A stretch of 40,027 nt of DNA from Mariprofundus sp. (GCA_030951025.1 JAUZQK010000143.1:1-40027), one strand, 5' to 3'; numbered from the stretch's first letter, positions 17,776-27,144 are shown. The notes: generated by a model not told the origin, from the letters alone. Made by a program: numbers and translations.

Positions 17776-18914
17776 CAAAGCTTCTCCTCGACTTTAGGGT
17801 GCAGCGTACCCCAAGAATGGCACTGCGGGCATTGCCAGCGCACTTCAACCACTTCAACACCGCATTGCTCACAGCCATAGTTTTTCGCCGTCTTGCGCCA
17901 TTGGCGAGCAAAACCGGTATGCACATCATCACCCGCACCCAACACAGCATGCAAACGCAATGACTCACGCAATGAATGCGGCGCAAAAGCCAGCTCATCA
18001 CACAGCGATTGCGCCTCTGAAACACTGCGGAATTCAGCCAGAGCTTCGATCCAGGCCAAGATCAATTCGGCATCATGACTATCCAGCCACAGCTCACGCA
18101 ACAATGCCGTAATATGCTCTTTATAGAATAAATCGTGCTGCAATAAGGCTGGAATCACCAGAGGGAAATGCTCACGCGCCTGTTGCCATAATGCTTTCAC
18201 TCCGGCTTCAGCCGCATCCAAATCCTGCTTATTCAAGGAAAGGTCAATTTCAACCATACGCGCCGGTGCACAGGCTGCATCGAGTTCCAGGGCTCTGGCT
18301 GCATCGATCGCTGCAGCATCCATATCGCCTTGCTCAAAGTGCTGACGTGCGACTTCGGCAAACAGATAGGCCCGGTGTAGACCATAAGATTCATCCCGCA
18401 CACGTTCTAAACGGGACAATAAATCTTCAGCCAGCAACCATTCGCTGCTCTGCTCGCGAATTCTCAGGCTAGCTTCTAATGCGACGGCATGATCCGACTC
18501 AATATCCAGCGCCTTCTGATACTGCACCAGTGCCCGATCCAACAAACCACCGGTTTGAAAATCAATGGCTAAAGCCACATGGGCTTGCAAATGGAGTGAT
18601 TGCGGCAAATCTGGACGTGCCAATAAATTCTGATGAATACGCACCGCTCGACCAATTTCACCACGCGAGCGAAACATTTCTCCGAGCGCCATATACACAT
18701 CGGCCGCTTCCGAACGCAATCGAGCCACCTGCACCATTTCCTGCAAAGCACGATCCGGCTCATCTGAAAGTAAATAATTGATGCCGCGCAAGAGGGGTGA
18801 AATGCGTTCATCTTCTTCCGGCTGAGCATCGCGTTCTTCCTGAACAGGACGCAACAGCAAGGCCACCAACACCACCAGCGCGAGCGCTGTAATTGCCAGC
18901 AGTAATGTATTCAT
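17775..18914 (-). CDS. lapB: Lipopolysaccharide assembly protein B (TPR and rubredoxin-like)
   Basis: Of 379 residues (E. coli 389). LapB (YciM) is anchored in the inner membrane, faces the cytoplasm, and guides FtsH to degrade LpxC, so limiting LPS synthesis. Residues 1-22 are the membrane anchor. Residues about 35-330 are TPR-like helical repeats (LLSDEPDRALQEMVQVARL). The C-terminus has two metal-binding pairs, CEQC and CPQC, of the rubredoxin-type knuckle that the E. coli protein needs. It overlaps lapA by four bases at its start and pyrF by one at its end. Confidence 0.94.
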   Translation of the reverse strand: MNTLLLAITALALVVLVALLLRPVQEERDAQPEEDERISPLLRGINYLLSDEPDRALQEMVQVARLRSEAADVYMALGEMFRSRGEIGRAVRIHQNLLARPDLPQSLHLQAHVALAIDFQTGGLLDRALVQYQKALDIESDHAVALEASLRIREQSSEWLLAEDLLSRLERVRDESYGLHRAYLFAEVARQHFEQGDMDAAAIDAARALELDAACAPARMVEIDLSLNKQDLDAAEAGVKALWQQAREHFPLVIPALLQHDLFYKEHITALLRELWLDSHDAELILAWIEALAEFRSVSEAQSLCDELAFAPHSLRESLRLHAVLGAGDDVHTGFARQWRKTAKNYGCEQCGVEVVEVRWQCPQCHSWGTLHPKVEEKL

Positions 18915-19222
18915 ACGTCGTCTTGCAAGGGGATATTTCTGAGATTATCAACTTCCCGCTGCAAGCGTTCATGTTCAGCTTTAAGCCAGATAATTTCCTG
19001 TTTGTGTTTGCGTCTGGAAAAGCTCAAGGCCAGTACACCCCCCACAAAACCCAGCATGAAAGCAACAAACACCGGTATATAAATTGGAATATGTGCACTG
19101 CTAACACCTAAGAAATGAATCTGCACCGGCAATAAATTGGCCATGGCAAACATCGTCGCAAACGATGTCAGCACAATAACCAACAAAATATTAATCCAGT
19201 TTACAGAATTGAATCCTTGCAT
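18911..19222 (-). CDS. lapA: Lipopolysaccharide assembly protein A
   Basis: Of 103 residues. Two membrane helices (about 10-30 and 46-68) are followed by a basic stretch (SRRKHKQE) and a cytoplasmic coiled-coil-like tail rich in Leu, Glu and Arg. This is the LapA/DUF1049 layout. It partners with LapB in controlling LpxC levels. The stop overlaps the lapB start (ATGA-type overlap of four bases) and the start lies nine bases after ihfB. Confidence 0.9.
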   Translation of the reverse strand: MQGFNSVNWINILLVIVLTSFATMFAMANLLPVQIHFLGVSSAHIPIYIPVFVAFMLGFVGGVLALSFSRRKHKQEIIWLKAEHERLQREVDNLRNIPLQDDV

Positions 19223-19231
19223 CAGGACAAC

Positions 19232-19516
19232 TCAGCTCGGGCTATCAACCCGTTCACGCAGTTCTTTGCCGGGTTTAAAGTGCGGCACGGTTTTGGCCGG
19301 AACCATGACAGAAGCACCTGTCTTCGGATTCCGACCCAAACGTGCATTGCGCTGCTTGGTCGTAAAACTACCAAAACCGCGCAGTTCAACATGATCACCG
19401 TCAGCCAACGCATCACCAATCACAGCAAAAATGGTATTCACCACCACTTCAGCTTCGCGGCGCGTAATGCCATCCTGCTGTTCAGTAATCATCTCAACCA
19501 ATTCAGATTTTGTCAT
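19232..19516 (-). CDS. ihfB: Integration host factor subunit beta
   Basis: Of 94 residues from ATG 19516, exactly the E. coli length. GGAGGG five bases upstream fixes this start; the frame extends four codons to a TTG. DNA-bending HU/IHF fold features are ELRGFGSFTTKQRNARLGRN and the Pro-tipped arm NPKTGASVMVPAK. The immediate placement after rpsA is the classic rpsA-ihfB order and favours IHF beta over plain HU. The alpha subunit is not in the window. Confidence 0.95.
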   Translation of the reverse strand: MTKSELVEMITEQQDGITRREAEVVVNTIFAVIGDALADGDHVELRGFGSFTTKQRNARLGRNPKTGASVMVPAKTVPHFKPGKELRERVDSPS

Positions 19517-19570
19517 TTCACCCTCCAAGCATGACTAGCATAGACCATCAGCATCTATTCGCAACTGCCA

Positions 19571-21526
19571 TCAAGCCTTCTTTTTCTTAGCCTTGGCGGC
19601 TTTTTTTGTATCTGCCTTATCCGCCGGTTGATCCAGTTTCAACGCCTGCAGAGCCAGAGCCAAAGCTGATGGTGTGGCCTCGGCGGCATTCTTCTGGGAA
19701 TAGTTACGTACGGCATCGCGCTCTTCATCACGCAGTTGCTGACTGATCGACAGGCTCACCTGTCGGCGCTTGCGATTGACTTCGATGATCTTCGCTTCGA
19801 CTGCATCACCAACCTTCAAATCGGCATCATCACGTGGCACTTCGCGGCGTGCCAAAAAGGCGTGTACACCTTCAGCCACTTCAACCACAGCACCGCCCTG
19901 ATTGAGTTCGCTGACCTTGCCATTGACACTGTCACCACGTTTAACACCGGCCAAAAATACTTCAAATGGATCACCGGAGAGCTGCTTGATACCCAATGAA
20001 ATACGCTGCTGAGCCACATCAACACCAAGCACCACGGCTTCAACTTCCTGCCCCTTGTTATATTCAGGCAACACATCCGCACCCTTTTGATCCCAGGATA
20101 GATTCTCCAAATGCACCAGCCCGTCCATACCATCACAAACCGGTACGAAGAAACCGAAATCCGTTACATTTTTAATCTTGCCCGTCACATGCGTACCAAT
20201 CGGATGCTCGGCCAACCAGCTCTGCCATGGGTTTTCACTGACCGCTTTCAGGCTCAAACGGATACGGCGCGCATCAGCATCGACTTCCAATACAGACACA
20301 TCAACCACATCACCTTCAGACAATACACTGGCCGGTTTCACATCATTTTTAATCCAGCTCAATTCAGAGCGATGGATCATGCCTTCGATGCCCGGTTCGA
20401 TTTCAACCACTGCACCAAAATCCAGTAATCTGCGCACCGTACCAGTCAAACGCATGCCGGATTCGTAATTGACTGCCACATTTTCCCAAGGATCAGACTG
20501 CAATGCTTTCATCGAAACAGACACCTTACCCGTTTCAGCATTCAATTTAACGATTTCAACCGTCACACTTTGACCTGCAGCCAGCATTTCAGATGGGTGT
20601 TTGATGCGACGCCAAGAAATATCAGACACGTGCAACAACGCATCCACACCACCCAAATCAACAAACGCGCCAAAATCAGCCATACGTTTGACTTCACCAC
20701 TGAGTTTGTCACCAGTAGCATGACTCTCAAAGAATGCCGCACGCTCCAGATCACGTTCAGCCGCCATTGGTTTTTTGCGTGAAACCACAACATTTTCAGG
20801 TTTGCGACGTGCTTCCAGCACCGCCACCTTGCACGGCTTACCCACCAGCGATTCAGGGCTGACATGCATATCGGTATCGGCTTCCGAGCGTGGCATAAAG
20901 GCATTTAAACCAGACAAACTTACACGGTAACCACCTTTGATCGCAGCCGTCACCACCGCATCAATCGCTTCACCACTTGCAGCCGCAGCCTCTACACTCA
21001 CCCAGGCTTCACGCTGTTTCACTTCCAACACAGAGAGTTTTACTCCACCACTGCCACCGGAAGACTGCACCAGCGCATCAATTTCATCACCGACTGCAGG
21101 CAACTCCATGCCAGCCTGTACAAATTCAGCCACCGGGATTGTGCCTTCATCCTTGGCCGCCACATCGATTGTCACCGTATCTGCAGTCACGCTAACCACC
21201 ATACCACGGATCATTTCACCGCGTTTCACAATAGGCTGCTCTTTAAGTGACGCTTCAAACATTTGTTTGAATGATTCTTCTTCAGGCTCGGCAGTTGTTG
21301 CTGCCGGTTCGGTCTCATCCGTTTTCACTGCCTGTTCAGCTGCAGCTGTGAGATCACCGCTTTGGCTCGCAGTTTCAGTTTTTACAGCGTCAATCTCTAC
21401 AGCTTCAGTTTTTACAGTTTCAAGCTCGGCTGCTGTCTCCACAGCATCTGCTGTTGTATCAGCCATCTGTATTACAGCCGCTTGATCTTCTTCGATGCGT
21501 TCAACGCTATTGGTGATTTCGCTCAT
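19571..21526 (-). CDS. rpsA: 30S ribosomal protein S1 with long acidic N-terminal extension
   Basis: Of 651 residues against 557 in E. coli. S1 delivers mRNA to the 30S subunit. Six S1 (OB) domains can be followed from about residue 102 to 600 (for example VKRMADFGAFVDLGGVDALL, VRRLLDFGAVVEI, IKNVTDFGFFVPV). The E. coli start region (ESFAQLFEESLKE) matches residues 84-96 here (ESFKQMFEASLKE). So residues 1-82 are an extra, Glu/Ala/Thr-rich acidic leader with internal repeats (AVKTE, VETA). The C-terminus is Lys-rich (KKAAKAKKKKA). The ribosome site is weak, as is usual for rpsA. The extension could be an unstructured tail or mis-start, though it reads as coding. Confidence 0.95.
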   Translation of the reverse strand: MSEITNSVERIEEDQAAVIQMADTTADAVETAAELETVKTEAVEIDAVKTETASQSGDLTAAAEQAVKTDETEPAATTAEPEEESFKQMFEASLKEQPIVKRGEMIRGMVVSVTADTVTIDVAAKDEGTIPVAEFVQAGMELPAVGDEIDALVQSSGGSGGVKLSVLEVKQREAWVSVEAAAASGEAIDAVVTAAIKGGYRVSLSGLNAFMPRSEADTDMHVSPESLVGKPCKVAVLEARRKPENVVVSRKKPMAAERDLERAAFFESHATGDKLSGEVKRMADFGAFVDLGGVDALLHVSDISWRRIKHPSEMLAAGQSVTVEIVKLNAETGKVSVSMKALQSDPWENVAVNYESGMRLTGTVRRLLDFGAVVEIEPGIEGMIHRSELSWIKNDVKPASVLSEGDVVDVSVLEVDADARRIRLSLKAVSENPWQSWLAEHPIGTHVTGKIKNVTDFGFFVPVCDGMDGLVHLENLSWDQKGADVLPEYNKGQEVEAVVLGVDVAQQRISLGIKQLSGDPFEVFLAGVKRGDSVNGKVSELNQGGAVVEVAEGVHAFLARREVPRDDADLKVGDAVEAKIIEVNRKRRQVSLSISQQLRDEERDAVRNYSQKNAAEATPSALALALQALKLDQPADKADTKKAAKAKKKKA

Positions 21527-21548
21527 GTCTTGTACCGTCCCGGTTAGT

Positions 21549-21567
21549 CAATTCATCAAATGAATTG
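21549..21567 (-). promoter_or_regulatory. Hairpin in the rpsA leader
   Basis: CAATTCAT-CAA-ATGAATTG gives an 8-bp stem ending 22 bases before the rpsA start, in an AT-rich 98-base gap after cmk. In enterobacteria S1 represses its own mRNA through leader hairpins with a poor ribosome site; this could act likewise (inference). Confidence 0.45.
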
Positions 21568-21624
21568 TTATTCAGTGTATTCTCAGTATTGTGTATTAGT
21601 CTTATATTTCAAACAATTAAACTT

Positions 21625-22317
21625 TTATCTTAATGCAGTAATTAACTTCCTGCGTTGCAGCACACCAAGCATGCGATCCACCACATCATCGGCACGCATG
21701 GTGGTCGAATCAATGCAAATCGCATCAGCTGCCTGTTTCAGTGGTGCATGCTGACGTTCAGCATCGCGTTGGTCACGTACTTTCAGCTCCGCCAACACTG
21801 ACTCCAGGCTATTGTCTTCTTGGTTTTTCAATTGTGCCCAACGCCGACGCGCCCGCTCACGCAACGATGCTGTCAAAAAGAACTTGGCCGGTGCATCGGG
21901 CAAGACCACCGTACCAATATCGCGGCCATCCATCACACAGCCTTCTTTAGCCAGCTTGTGTTGCAAGGCCAATAGCTTCTCACGCACCGATAACATTGCC
22001 GCCACACATGATGCCGCAGCCCCCACCGTTTCCGAACGCAGCTCTGCCGTTACATTTTTACCATTGAGAAAAATGCCATCGATCGTCCAGACGATCTCAT
22101 CCAGCAACACATCCACCAAAGCTGCCACGGCCTGTTCATCATCCAGCGATAATCCGCGCTGCAAGGCCGCTGAACCCGTCAAGCGATACAACAAGCCGGT
22201 ATCGAGTACAGGTACACCTATTTCATCGGCCAATAATGTTGCTACCGTGCCCTTGCCGGAGCCCGACGGCCCATCAATGGCGATGCTCAGCCCTTCAATC
22301 GCAGCCCATTCAGCCAT
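21625..22317 (-). CDS. cmk: Cytidylate kinase
   Basis: Of 230 residues. It phosphorylates CMP and dCMP with ATP. The P-loop is DGPSGSGKGTVA near the N-terminus. LDTGLLYRLTG, the VMDGRDIGTVVLPDA strand and the lid arginines RERARRRW follow, along with the C-terminal DRQRD-type element (RDQRDAER). The ATG lies two bases after the aroA stop, so the genes are cotranscribed. The usual aroA-cmk-rpsA order is kept. Confidence 0.96.
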   Translation of the reverse strand: MAEWAAIEGLSIAIDGPSGSGKGTVATLLADEIGVPVLDTGLLYRLTGSAALQRGLSLDDEQAVAALVDVLLDEIVWTIDGIFLNGKNVTAELRSETVGAAASCVAAMLSVREKLLALQHKLAKEGCVMDGRDIGTVVLPDAPAKFFLTASLRERARRRWAQLKNQEDNSLESVLAELKVRDQRDAERQHAPLKQAADAICIDSTTMRADDVVDRMLGVLQRRKLITALR

Positions 22318-22319
22318 GT

Positions 22320-23663
22320 TTAATCATCCTCTGCCCAACACACATTCATGCCAATGCTCTGCGCCAACGCTACAAAGTTCGGGAAACTCGTCGCAATTGC
22401 TGCCGCATTGTGAATGCGAATTTCGCCCTTTGCACGCTGTGCTGCCACAGCCATAGCCATGGCAATGCGATGATCACCATGTGCATCCACATCCGCATTA
22501 CCAGATAATGCTGGCAAACCCTGAATCACTGCCCCATCGGCTTTCTCTGCAATACTTGCGCCAGCAGCTAATAACGCCTGCGCCATCACCGCAATGCGAT
22601 CCGACTCTTTGACCCGCAACTCTGCCGCATCAGCCAGCACAAATTCACCATCGGCCAAGCATGCAGCGGCAAACAGCACCGGAAACTCATCAATCGCATC
22701 CGGCACGTCATTCGCATCCACCACCATACCATGCAAACCACCGGCTCGCACACGCACATCCGCTACCGGCTCTTTACCCACGCTAGCTTCATTCAACAGG
22801 GTTAAATCAGCGCCCATAGCTTTCATCACCCGCCGCCAACCATCACGGCGCGCATTGATGCCAATGCTTTTTAATGTCACATCCGATCCCGGCACCAAAC
22901 TCGCAGCCACGGCAAAAAAGCAAGCTGATGATGGGTCGGCTGGAATATCCACCGCATGATCCGGTGCGCTCAATTGATCGGTTGGAGCAAGAGAGATTGT
23001 TCCATCCTCCGCCACTTCAACCGGCTGACCAAACAGCGGCAGCATGCGTTCAGTATGATCGCGCGTTGGTTTTGGTTCATTCACCCGCGTTACACCCTCG
23101 GCATACAGGCCAGCCAATAACACACACGATTTCACTTGCGCGCTGGCCACTTCAGACACATGCTGAATGGCCTTGAGTTTTCCGCCGCTGATCGTCAGCG
23201 GCAACAAATTACCACCATCGCCACCATCAACCTGCGCGCCCATTTTACGCACCGGATCAACCACCCGCCGCATTGGCCGCTTGCACAACGATGCATCACC
23301 AGAAATCGTCGAGGCAAAGTCCTGGCCTGCCAACACGCCCGTCATCAAACGCACACAGGTGCCGGCATTGCCGGCATCGAGCACGGCATCAGCCGCTTTC
23401 AAACCATGCAGGCCCACACCGTGAATGCGCAGCGATGTTTTTTCATCGTTGAGCCATTCAATCTTGACCCCCATATCGATAAACATTTGTGCTGTTGAGA
23501 TATTATCTTCACCGGGCAGAAAGCCGTGAATCTCCGTCACACCATCAGCCAGCGATGCCAGCATCACCGAACGATGCGACATCGATTTATCGCCGGGCAC
23601 AATAATATCCCCGCGCAACGGCCCTTTGGCCGGCCCTGCAATCAGTATTCCACCCACATTCAT
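22320..23663 (-). CDS. aroA: 3-phosphoshikimate 1-carboxyvinyltransferase (EPSP synthase, class II-like)
   Basis: Of 447 residues from ATG 23663, preferred because GAGAG lies eight bases upstream and it avoids overlap with tyrA; the frame opens at 23693. It joins shikimate-3-phosphate and PEP. Motifs are PGDKSMSHRSVM, GNAGTCVRLMTG, KRPMRRVVDPVRKMGAQ, SAQVKSCVLLAGL, PDAIDEFP, LRVKESDR and ATSFPNF. GEDN, RPMxRV and ASAQVKS resemble the class II enzymes (CP4 type) more than E. coli AroA. At the position where the CP4 enzyme has Ala (GNAAT) this one has Gly (GNAGT), so tolerance to glyphosate is not predicted from this residue. Confidence 0.95.
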   Translation of the reverse strand: MNVGGILIAGPAKGPLRGDIIVPGDKSMSHRSVMLASLADGVTEIHGFLPGEDNISTAQMFIDMGVKIEWLNDEKTSLRIHGVGLHGLKAADAVLDAGNAGTCVRLMTGVLAGQDFASTISGDASLCKRPMRRVVDPVRKMGAQVDGGDGGNLLPLTISGGKLKAIQHVSEVASAQVKSCVLLAGLYAEGVTRVNEPKPTRDHTERMLPLFGQPVEVAEDGTISLAPTDQLSAPDHAVDIPADPSSACFFAVAASLVPGSDVTLKSIGINARRDGWRRVMKAMGADLTLLNEASVGKEPVADVRVRAGGLHGMVVDANDVPDAIDEFPVLFAAACLADGEFVLADAAELRVKESDRIAVMAQALLAAGASIAEKADGAVIQGLPALSGNADVDAHGDHRIAMAMAVAAQRAKGEIRIHNAAAIATSFPNFVALAQSIGMNVCWAEDD

Positions 23664-23679
23664 GGCATCACTCTCATCA

Positions 23680-24573
23680 TCATGATTTCTCATACCTTAC
23701 CAGCCAGGCATCTCTCGCCTGCTTGGCCGATGTAAAATTCTCTAACAAGGCTTCAGCATCTGCGTTCAACAAAGCCTGTTTCAATATATCCAGCTCAGCC
23801 TGCAAAGCATCTATCTGATGCATCACCGCCGCACTGTTACACAGCGCAATATCGCGCCACATCTGCGGTGAGGATGATGCAATGCGCGTAAAATCACGAA
23901 ATCCGCCTGCCGCAAACTCAAACGGATCATGCCCATCATTGGCCTGTTTACGCACCGCATTGACCAGCGCAAACGCAGTCAAATGTGGCAAATGACTAAC
24001 CGCAGCCAGAAACTCATCATGCTCAAGCGGATTCATGCTCACCACCCGACTACCAGCACACTGCCACATCGCCTGCACGCGCTGCAAAGCCTGTGCATCG
24101 GTATCGGCATCGGGTGTTAAAATGCACAAACGCTGCTCAAACAATTCAGCAAACGCAGCGCCCGCACCGGATTGCTCGGTGCCTGCAATCGGATGCGCCG
24201 CCACAAAGCGGGTCGCATCCGGCAAGTGCTTGCGTGCTGCTATCAACGCCGACTGCTTGGTACTGCCCGCATCGCTCACAATTGCTGCGGCGGGCAATGT
24301 ATCAGCCATTGCCGCAAACACCGACCCATAAGCTGCCATCGGTACGGCCAGCAGTACGACATCAGCATCAACTACGGCAGCTGCAACATCATCTGTGTAA
24401 TCGTCCGCAATACCGCGCTCAACTGCGAGCTCCAGATTAGCACGGCCACGCCCGACTCCGGTCACACGCTCAACCACACAGGCCTTTTTCAACGCCAGAG
24501 CAAGCGATCCGCCAATCAAACCCGTACCGATCACCACCAAATGTTTTATCGGCATCATAGCTTCAGAGCCCAT
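23680..24573 (-). CDS. tyrA: Prephenate dehydrogenase
   Basis: Of 297 residues. It oxidises prephenate (or arogenate) on the way to tyrosine. The dinucleotide loop is VVIGTGLIGGSLALAL. DAGSTK, HPIAGTEQSG, the SHLPHLTAFAL helix and GGFRDFTRIASS follow, all typical of TyrA. No chorismate mutase or ACT domain is attached. The frame opens 11 bases inside hisC (ATG 24573); ATG 24558, just after the hisC stop and nearer the first strand, is an alternative start. It stands alone from aroA here, whereas Pseudomonas fuses the two. Confidence 0.94.
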   Translation of the reverse strand: MGSEAMMPIKHLVVIGTGLIGGSLALALKKACVVERVTGVGRGRANLELAVERGIADDYTDDVAAAVVDADVVLLAVPMAAYGSVFAAMADTLPAAAIVSDAGSTKQSALIAARKHLPDATRFVAAHPIAGTEQSGAGAAFAELFEQRLCILTPDADTDAQALQRVQAMWQCAGSRVVSMNPLEHDEFLAAVSHLPHLTAFALVNAVRKQANDGHDPFEFAAGGFRDFTRIASSSPQMWRDIALCNSAAVMHQIDALQAELDILKQALLNADAEALLENFTSAKQARDAWLVRYEKS

Positions 24574-25663
24574 TCATCAGCCTGTTCAACGCGCTCAAAA
24601 AAACCGCATTTTCTGCTGCTGTGCCAACCGATATGCGCAAATAATCAACCATGCCATAAGCCGCCAGCGGACGCGGAATAATACCCTGATCTTCCAAACG
24701 TCGTAAAATTTCAGCACTTTGATGATGCCGCAACAACACAAAGTTCGCGAAACTCTTGCCACCCAACAAAGCCAAAGCATCGAGCCCCGCTTCAAGCTTA
24801 TCGCGCTCCGCTATTGTTTCCGCCACGCGTGCTTTCACCCACGCTCCATCATCCAATGCCGCCAGTGCAGCCGATTGTGCCAGCAGGCTGACATTAAACG
24901 GTTCACGAAACCGATTCACCAACGCCACAATCTGCGCATCAGCCACAGCATAACCGATCCGGCAACCGGCCAAACCATAGGCTTTGGAAAACGTACGGCT
25001 GATCACCAATCCCGGATGTTGTAACACATGCACCGAATCACCTAACTCATCAGCAACAAAGTCATAATAAGCTTCATCAATAATAACTACTACATCACGC
25101 GGCAGCCGATCCAGAAACGCCTGAATCACCGCATTGCTTAATAATGTACCGGTCGGATTGTTCGGATTGGCAATGCACACAACCTTGGTACGATCACTTA
25201 ATGCATCCACCATGCCGTCCAGATCATGCGTGAGACCATCGGCTTCCGGCACGGCTATACCGCTTGCACCAGCAGCCTGTGTGGCCAGCGCATAGACAAT
25301 AAAACCGCGCTGCGCATACACCACTTCATCACCAACACCTGCAAAACTGCGAATCAGCAATTCCAGCACTTCATTGGAACCATTACCGATCAGTATTTGT
25401 TGCCGGTCCACAGCATGAAACGCAGCCAGTTTTTCTTTCAAGGCATTGGCATCGCCATCCGGGTAACGATGTACCTCCGTCGCCGCCTGCTGCATGGCTT
25501 TAATGGCCAGCGGTGATGGCCCATAGGGATTTTCATTCGAAGCTAGTTTTATAGCGCGCTGCAAGCCTTTTTCACGCAGCAATGTCTCCACAGGTTTACC
25601 CGGCACATAAGGGTATAAGCCCTCCGTTTGCGGCACACAACGCGCCAACCAATCAATACGCAT
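24563..25663 (-). CDS. hisC: Histidinol-phosphate aminotransferase
   Basis: Of 366 residues from ATG 25663 (an in-frame TTG directly precedes it; AGGTGA is upstream). It is a PLP fold-type I aminotransferase. Motifs include LASNENPYGPSP, IGNGSNEVLELL, ANPNNPTGTLL, VVIIDEAYYDF and SRTFSKAYGLAGCRIGY with the PLP lysine. The enzyme also uses aromatic keto acids in many bacteria. Placement between pheA and tyrA supports a role in phenylalanine and tyrosine synthesis besides histidine, since no other his gene is nearby. Confidence 0.95.
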   Translation of the reverse strand: MRIDWLARCVPQTEGLYPYVPGKPVETLLREKGLQRAIKLASNENPYGPSPLAIKAMQQAATEVHRYPDGDANALKEKLAAFHAVDRQQILIGNGSNEVLELLIRSFAGVGDEVVYAQRGFIVYALATQAAGASGIAVPEADGLTHDLDGMVDALSDRTKVVCIANPNNPTGTLLSNAVIQAFLDRLPRDVVVIIDEAYYDFVADELGDSVHVLQHPGLVISRTFSKAYGLAGCRIGYAVADAQIVALVNRFREPFNVSLLAQSAALAALDDGAWVKARVAETIAERDKLEAGLDALALLGGKSFANFVLLRHHQSAEILRRLEDQGIIPRPLAAYGMVDYLRISVGTAAENAVFLSALNRLMNGL

Positions 25664-25671
25664 CAAATCAC

Positions 25672-26823
25672 CTACAACGCTTTTGAGACGGGATAAGAGC
25701 CCAAAACTTTAATAAAGCCACCCGGTTTATTCTGAATTTCAGCAATTGCTTCAGCTAAACACGCATCATCACGATGCCCCTGCGCATCGGCAAAAAAGAC
25801 ATATTGCCACAGTTTTTTCTTCGATGGACGCGATTCGATACGCGTCAAACCAATCCCGCGCTCGGCAAACGAAGCAATCAGCGTATGCAAAGCCCCCGGC
25901 TCATCTTTGATCGACATAACCAACGATGTTTTATCTTCGCCCGAAGCCGGTGAATCGTGTTTGCCAATGACCAGAAAACGGGTGGTATTATCATGAAAAT
26001 CTTCAATATTACGCTGCATCAAGGGCAGACCGGACTGATCCACCACCGAATAAGGCCCTACCACAGCACAGGTTTTCCAGTTCAGAGCAGCGCTATCATC
26101 CTGCTTGGCCTCATCCACAATCTGGGCAGCACGAATGGTGGAAGAAGACTCCATCAATTGTGCTTTGGGTAAATGCGCTGCCAGCCAGCTGCTGCACTGG
26201 CCAAGCGGTTGCGGATGCGAAATCACCACCTCGATATCGTTGAGTTTTTCAGCATAGGTGAATAGATGATGGCGAATGGAGAGTTGGATTTCAGCGCAAA
26301 TAAAAATATCACGCTCCATATTGGCGAATAAATCCAGAGTTGGAGTCACCGCCCCTTCAAAGGCATTTTCCACCGGTACAACGCCATAAGTTGCACGACC
26401 TGACTCCACCTCATCAAACACCATTTCCAGCGAAGCGCAAGCCAGATACTTTGGTGCAGCACCGAATTGCCGTGTCGCCGCAGTATGACTGAACGTACCC
26501 TGAGGGCCTAAATAGGCAATCGTCATCGGATGTTCCAGGGCCAGACAGGCACCAATAATTTCACGATAAATGCCATGAATGGATTCATCCGGAATTTTTG
26601 TTTCATGCTCAGCCGCAGCCGCTTCAGCATTGCGTGCCAACAGCCTGCGAATAATGGATGCCTCGCGGCTCGGCACATAAAAAGGCACATCACCCTTATT
26701 CTGCTTGGCTTCACCCACCTTGCCCGCCAAACGTGCCCGCTTGCGAATCAGATCCAGCATTTCATCATCAACCGCATCAATCGCCACGCGCAATTTATTC
26801 AATTTCGTTTCCAAATCATCCAT
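25672..26823 (-). CDS. pheA: Bifunctional chorismate mutase / prephenate dehydratase
   Basis: Of 383 residues. Residues 1-90 are a chorismate mutase (AroQ) helix domain (LRVAIDAVDDEMLDLIRKRA). Residues about 98-285 are prephenate dehydratase (YLGPQGTFSHTAA, VPVENAFEGAVTPTLDL, NTTRFLVIG). Residues 300-375 are an ACT domain with GALHTLIASFAERG and ESRPSK, the site where phenylalanine feedback usually acts. It leads the minus-strand block; hisC begins eight bases after its stop. The ribosome site is weak (GCAGG close to ATG). The promoter is expected in the 321 bases upstream. Confidence 0.96.
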   Translation of the reverse strand: MDDLETKLNKLRVAIDAVDDEMLDLIRKRARLAGKVGEAKQNKGDVPFYVPSREASIIRRLLARNAEAAAAEHETKIPDESIHGIYREIIGACLALEHPMTIAYLGPQGTFSHTAATRQFGAAPKYLACASLEMVFDEVESGRATYGVVPVENAFEGAVTPTLDLFANMERDIFICAEIQLSIRHHLFTYAEKLNDIEVVISHPQPLGQCSSWLAAHLPKAQLMESSSTIRAAQIVDEAKQDDSAALNWKTCAVVGPYSVVDQSGLPLMQRNIEDFHDNTTRFLVIGKHDSPASGEDKTSLVMSIKDEPGALHTLIASFAERGIGLTRIESRPSKKKLWQYVFFADAQGHRDDACLAEAIAEIQNKPGGFIKVLGSYPVSKAL

Positions 26824-27144
26824 GCCTGCACGCTATCAGCAGCCAAAGACGCAATCCATGCCGACCTTGCTCGAATGCTTTGCAGAGCATGTGACCCAAA
26901 CAATACCAGCCATAGCTCACCGAAAGCCATTCGTGGGATAACACCCATTTTGCTCTGCGCTTTATTGGATAACGTGAAAAAGCAAGATTACCGCATGCCA
27001 ATAAACAGATCGATGGAGAAATCGACATGTAAACCGTCACCGTGGCACCCAAGTTTCAGATTGTCATCCCGAAGCAGGTGCGTGAGCAGGCTTGAGTATT
27101 TCTGGATTGAATCCGCGAAACAAGTCCCGACCGCGCGCGCCCTT
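26824..27144. other. Gene-free stretch between pheA and fic
   Basis: I see no gene supported here on either strand. The promoter of pheA should be in the left half, but no clear -35/-10 pair stands out. At about 27058-27112 the sequence ATTGTCATCCCGAAGCAGG to CTGGATTGAATCC resembles a worn copy of the dispersed intergenic hairpins that read 'GTCATTCCCGC...TCCAG' in other bacteria. Identification is weak. Confidence 0.4.

Noticed and set aside
20937-21485. 182-residue plus-strand open frame opposite rpsA
   Set aside because: The Ser/Thr/Ala-rich low-complexity product mirrors the Glu/Ala/Thr codons of S1 on the other strand.
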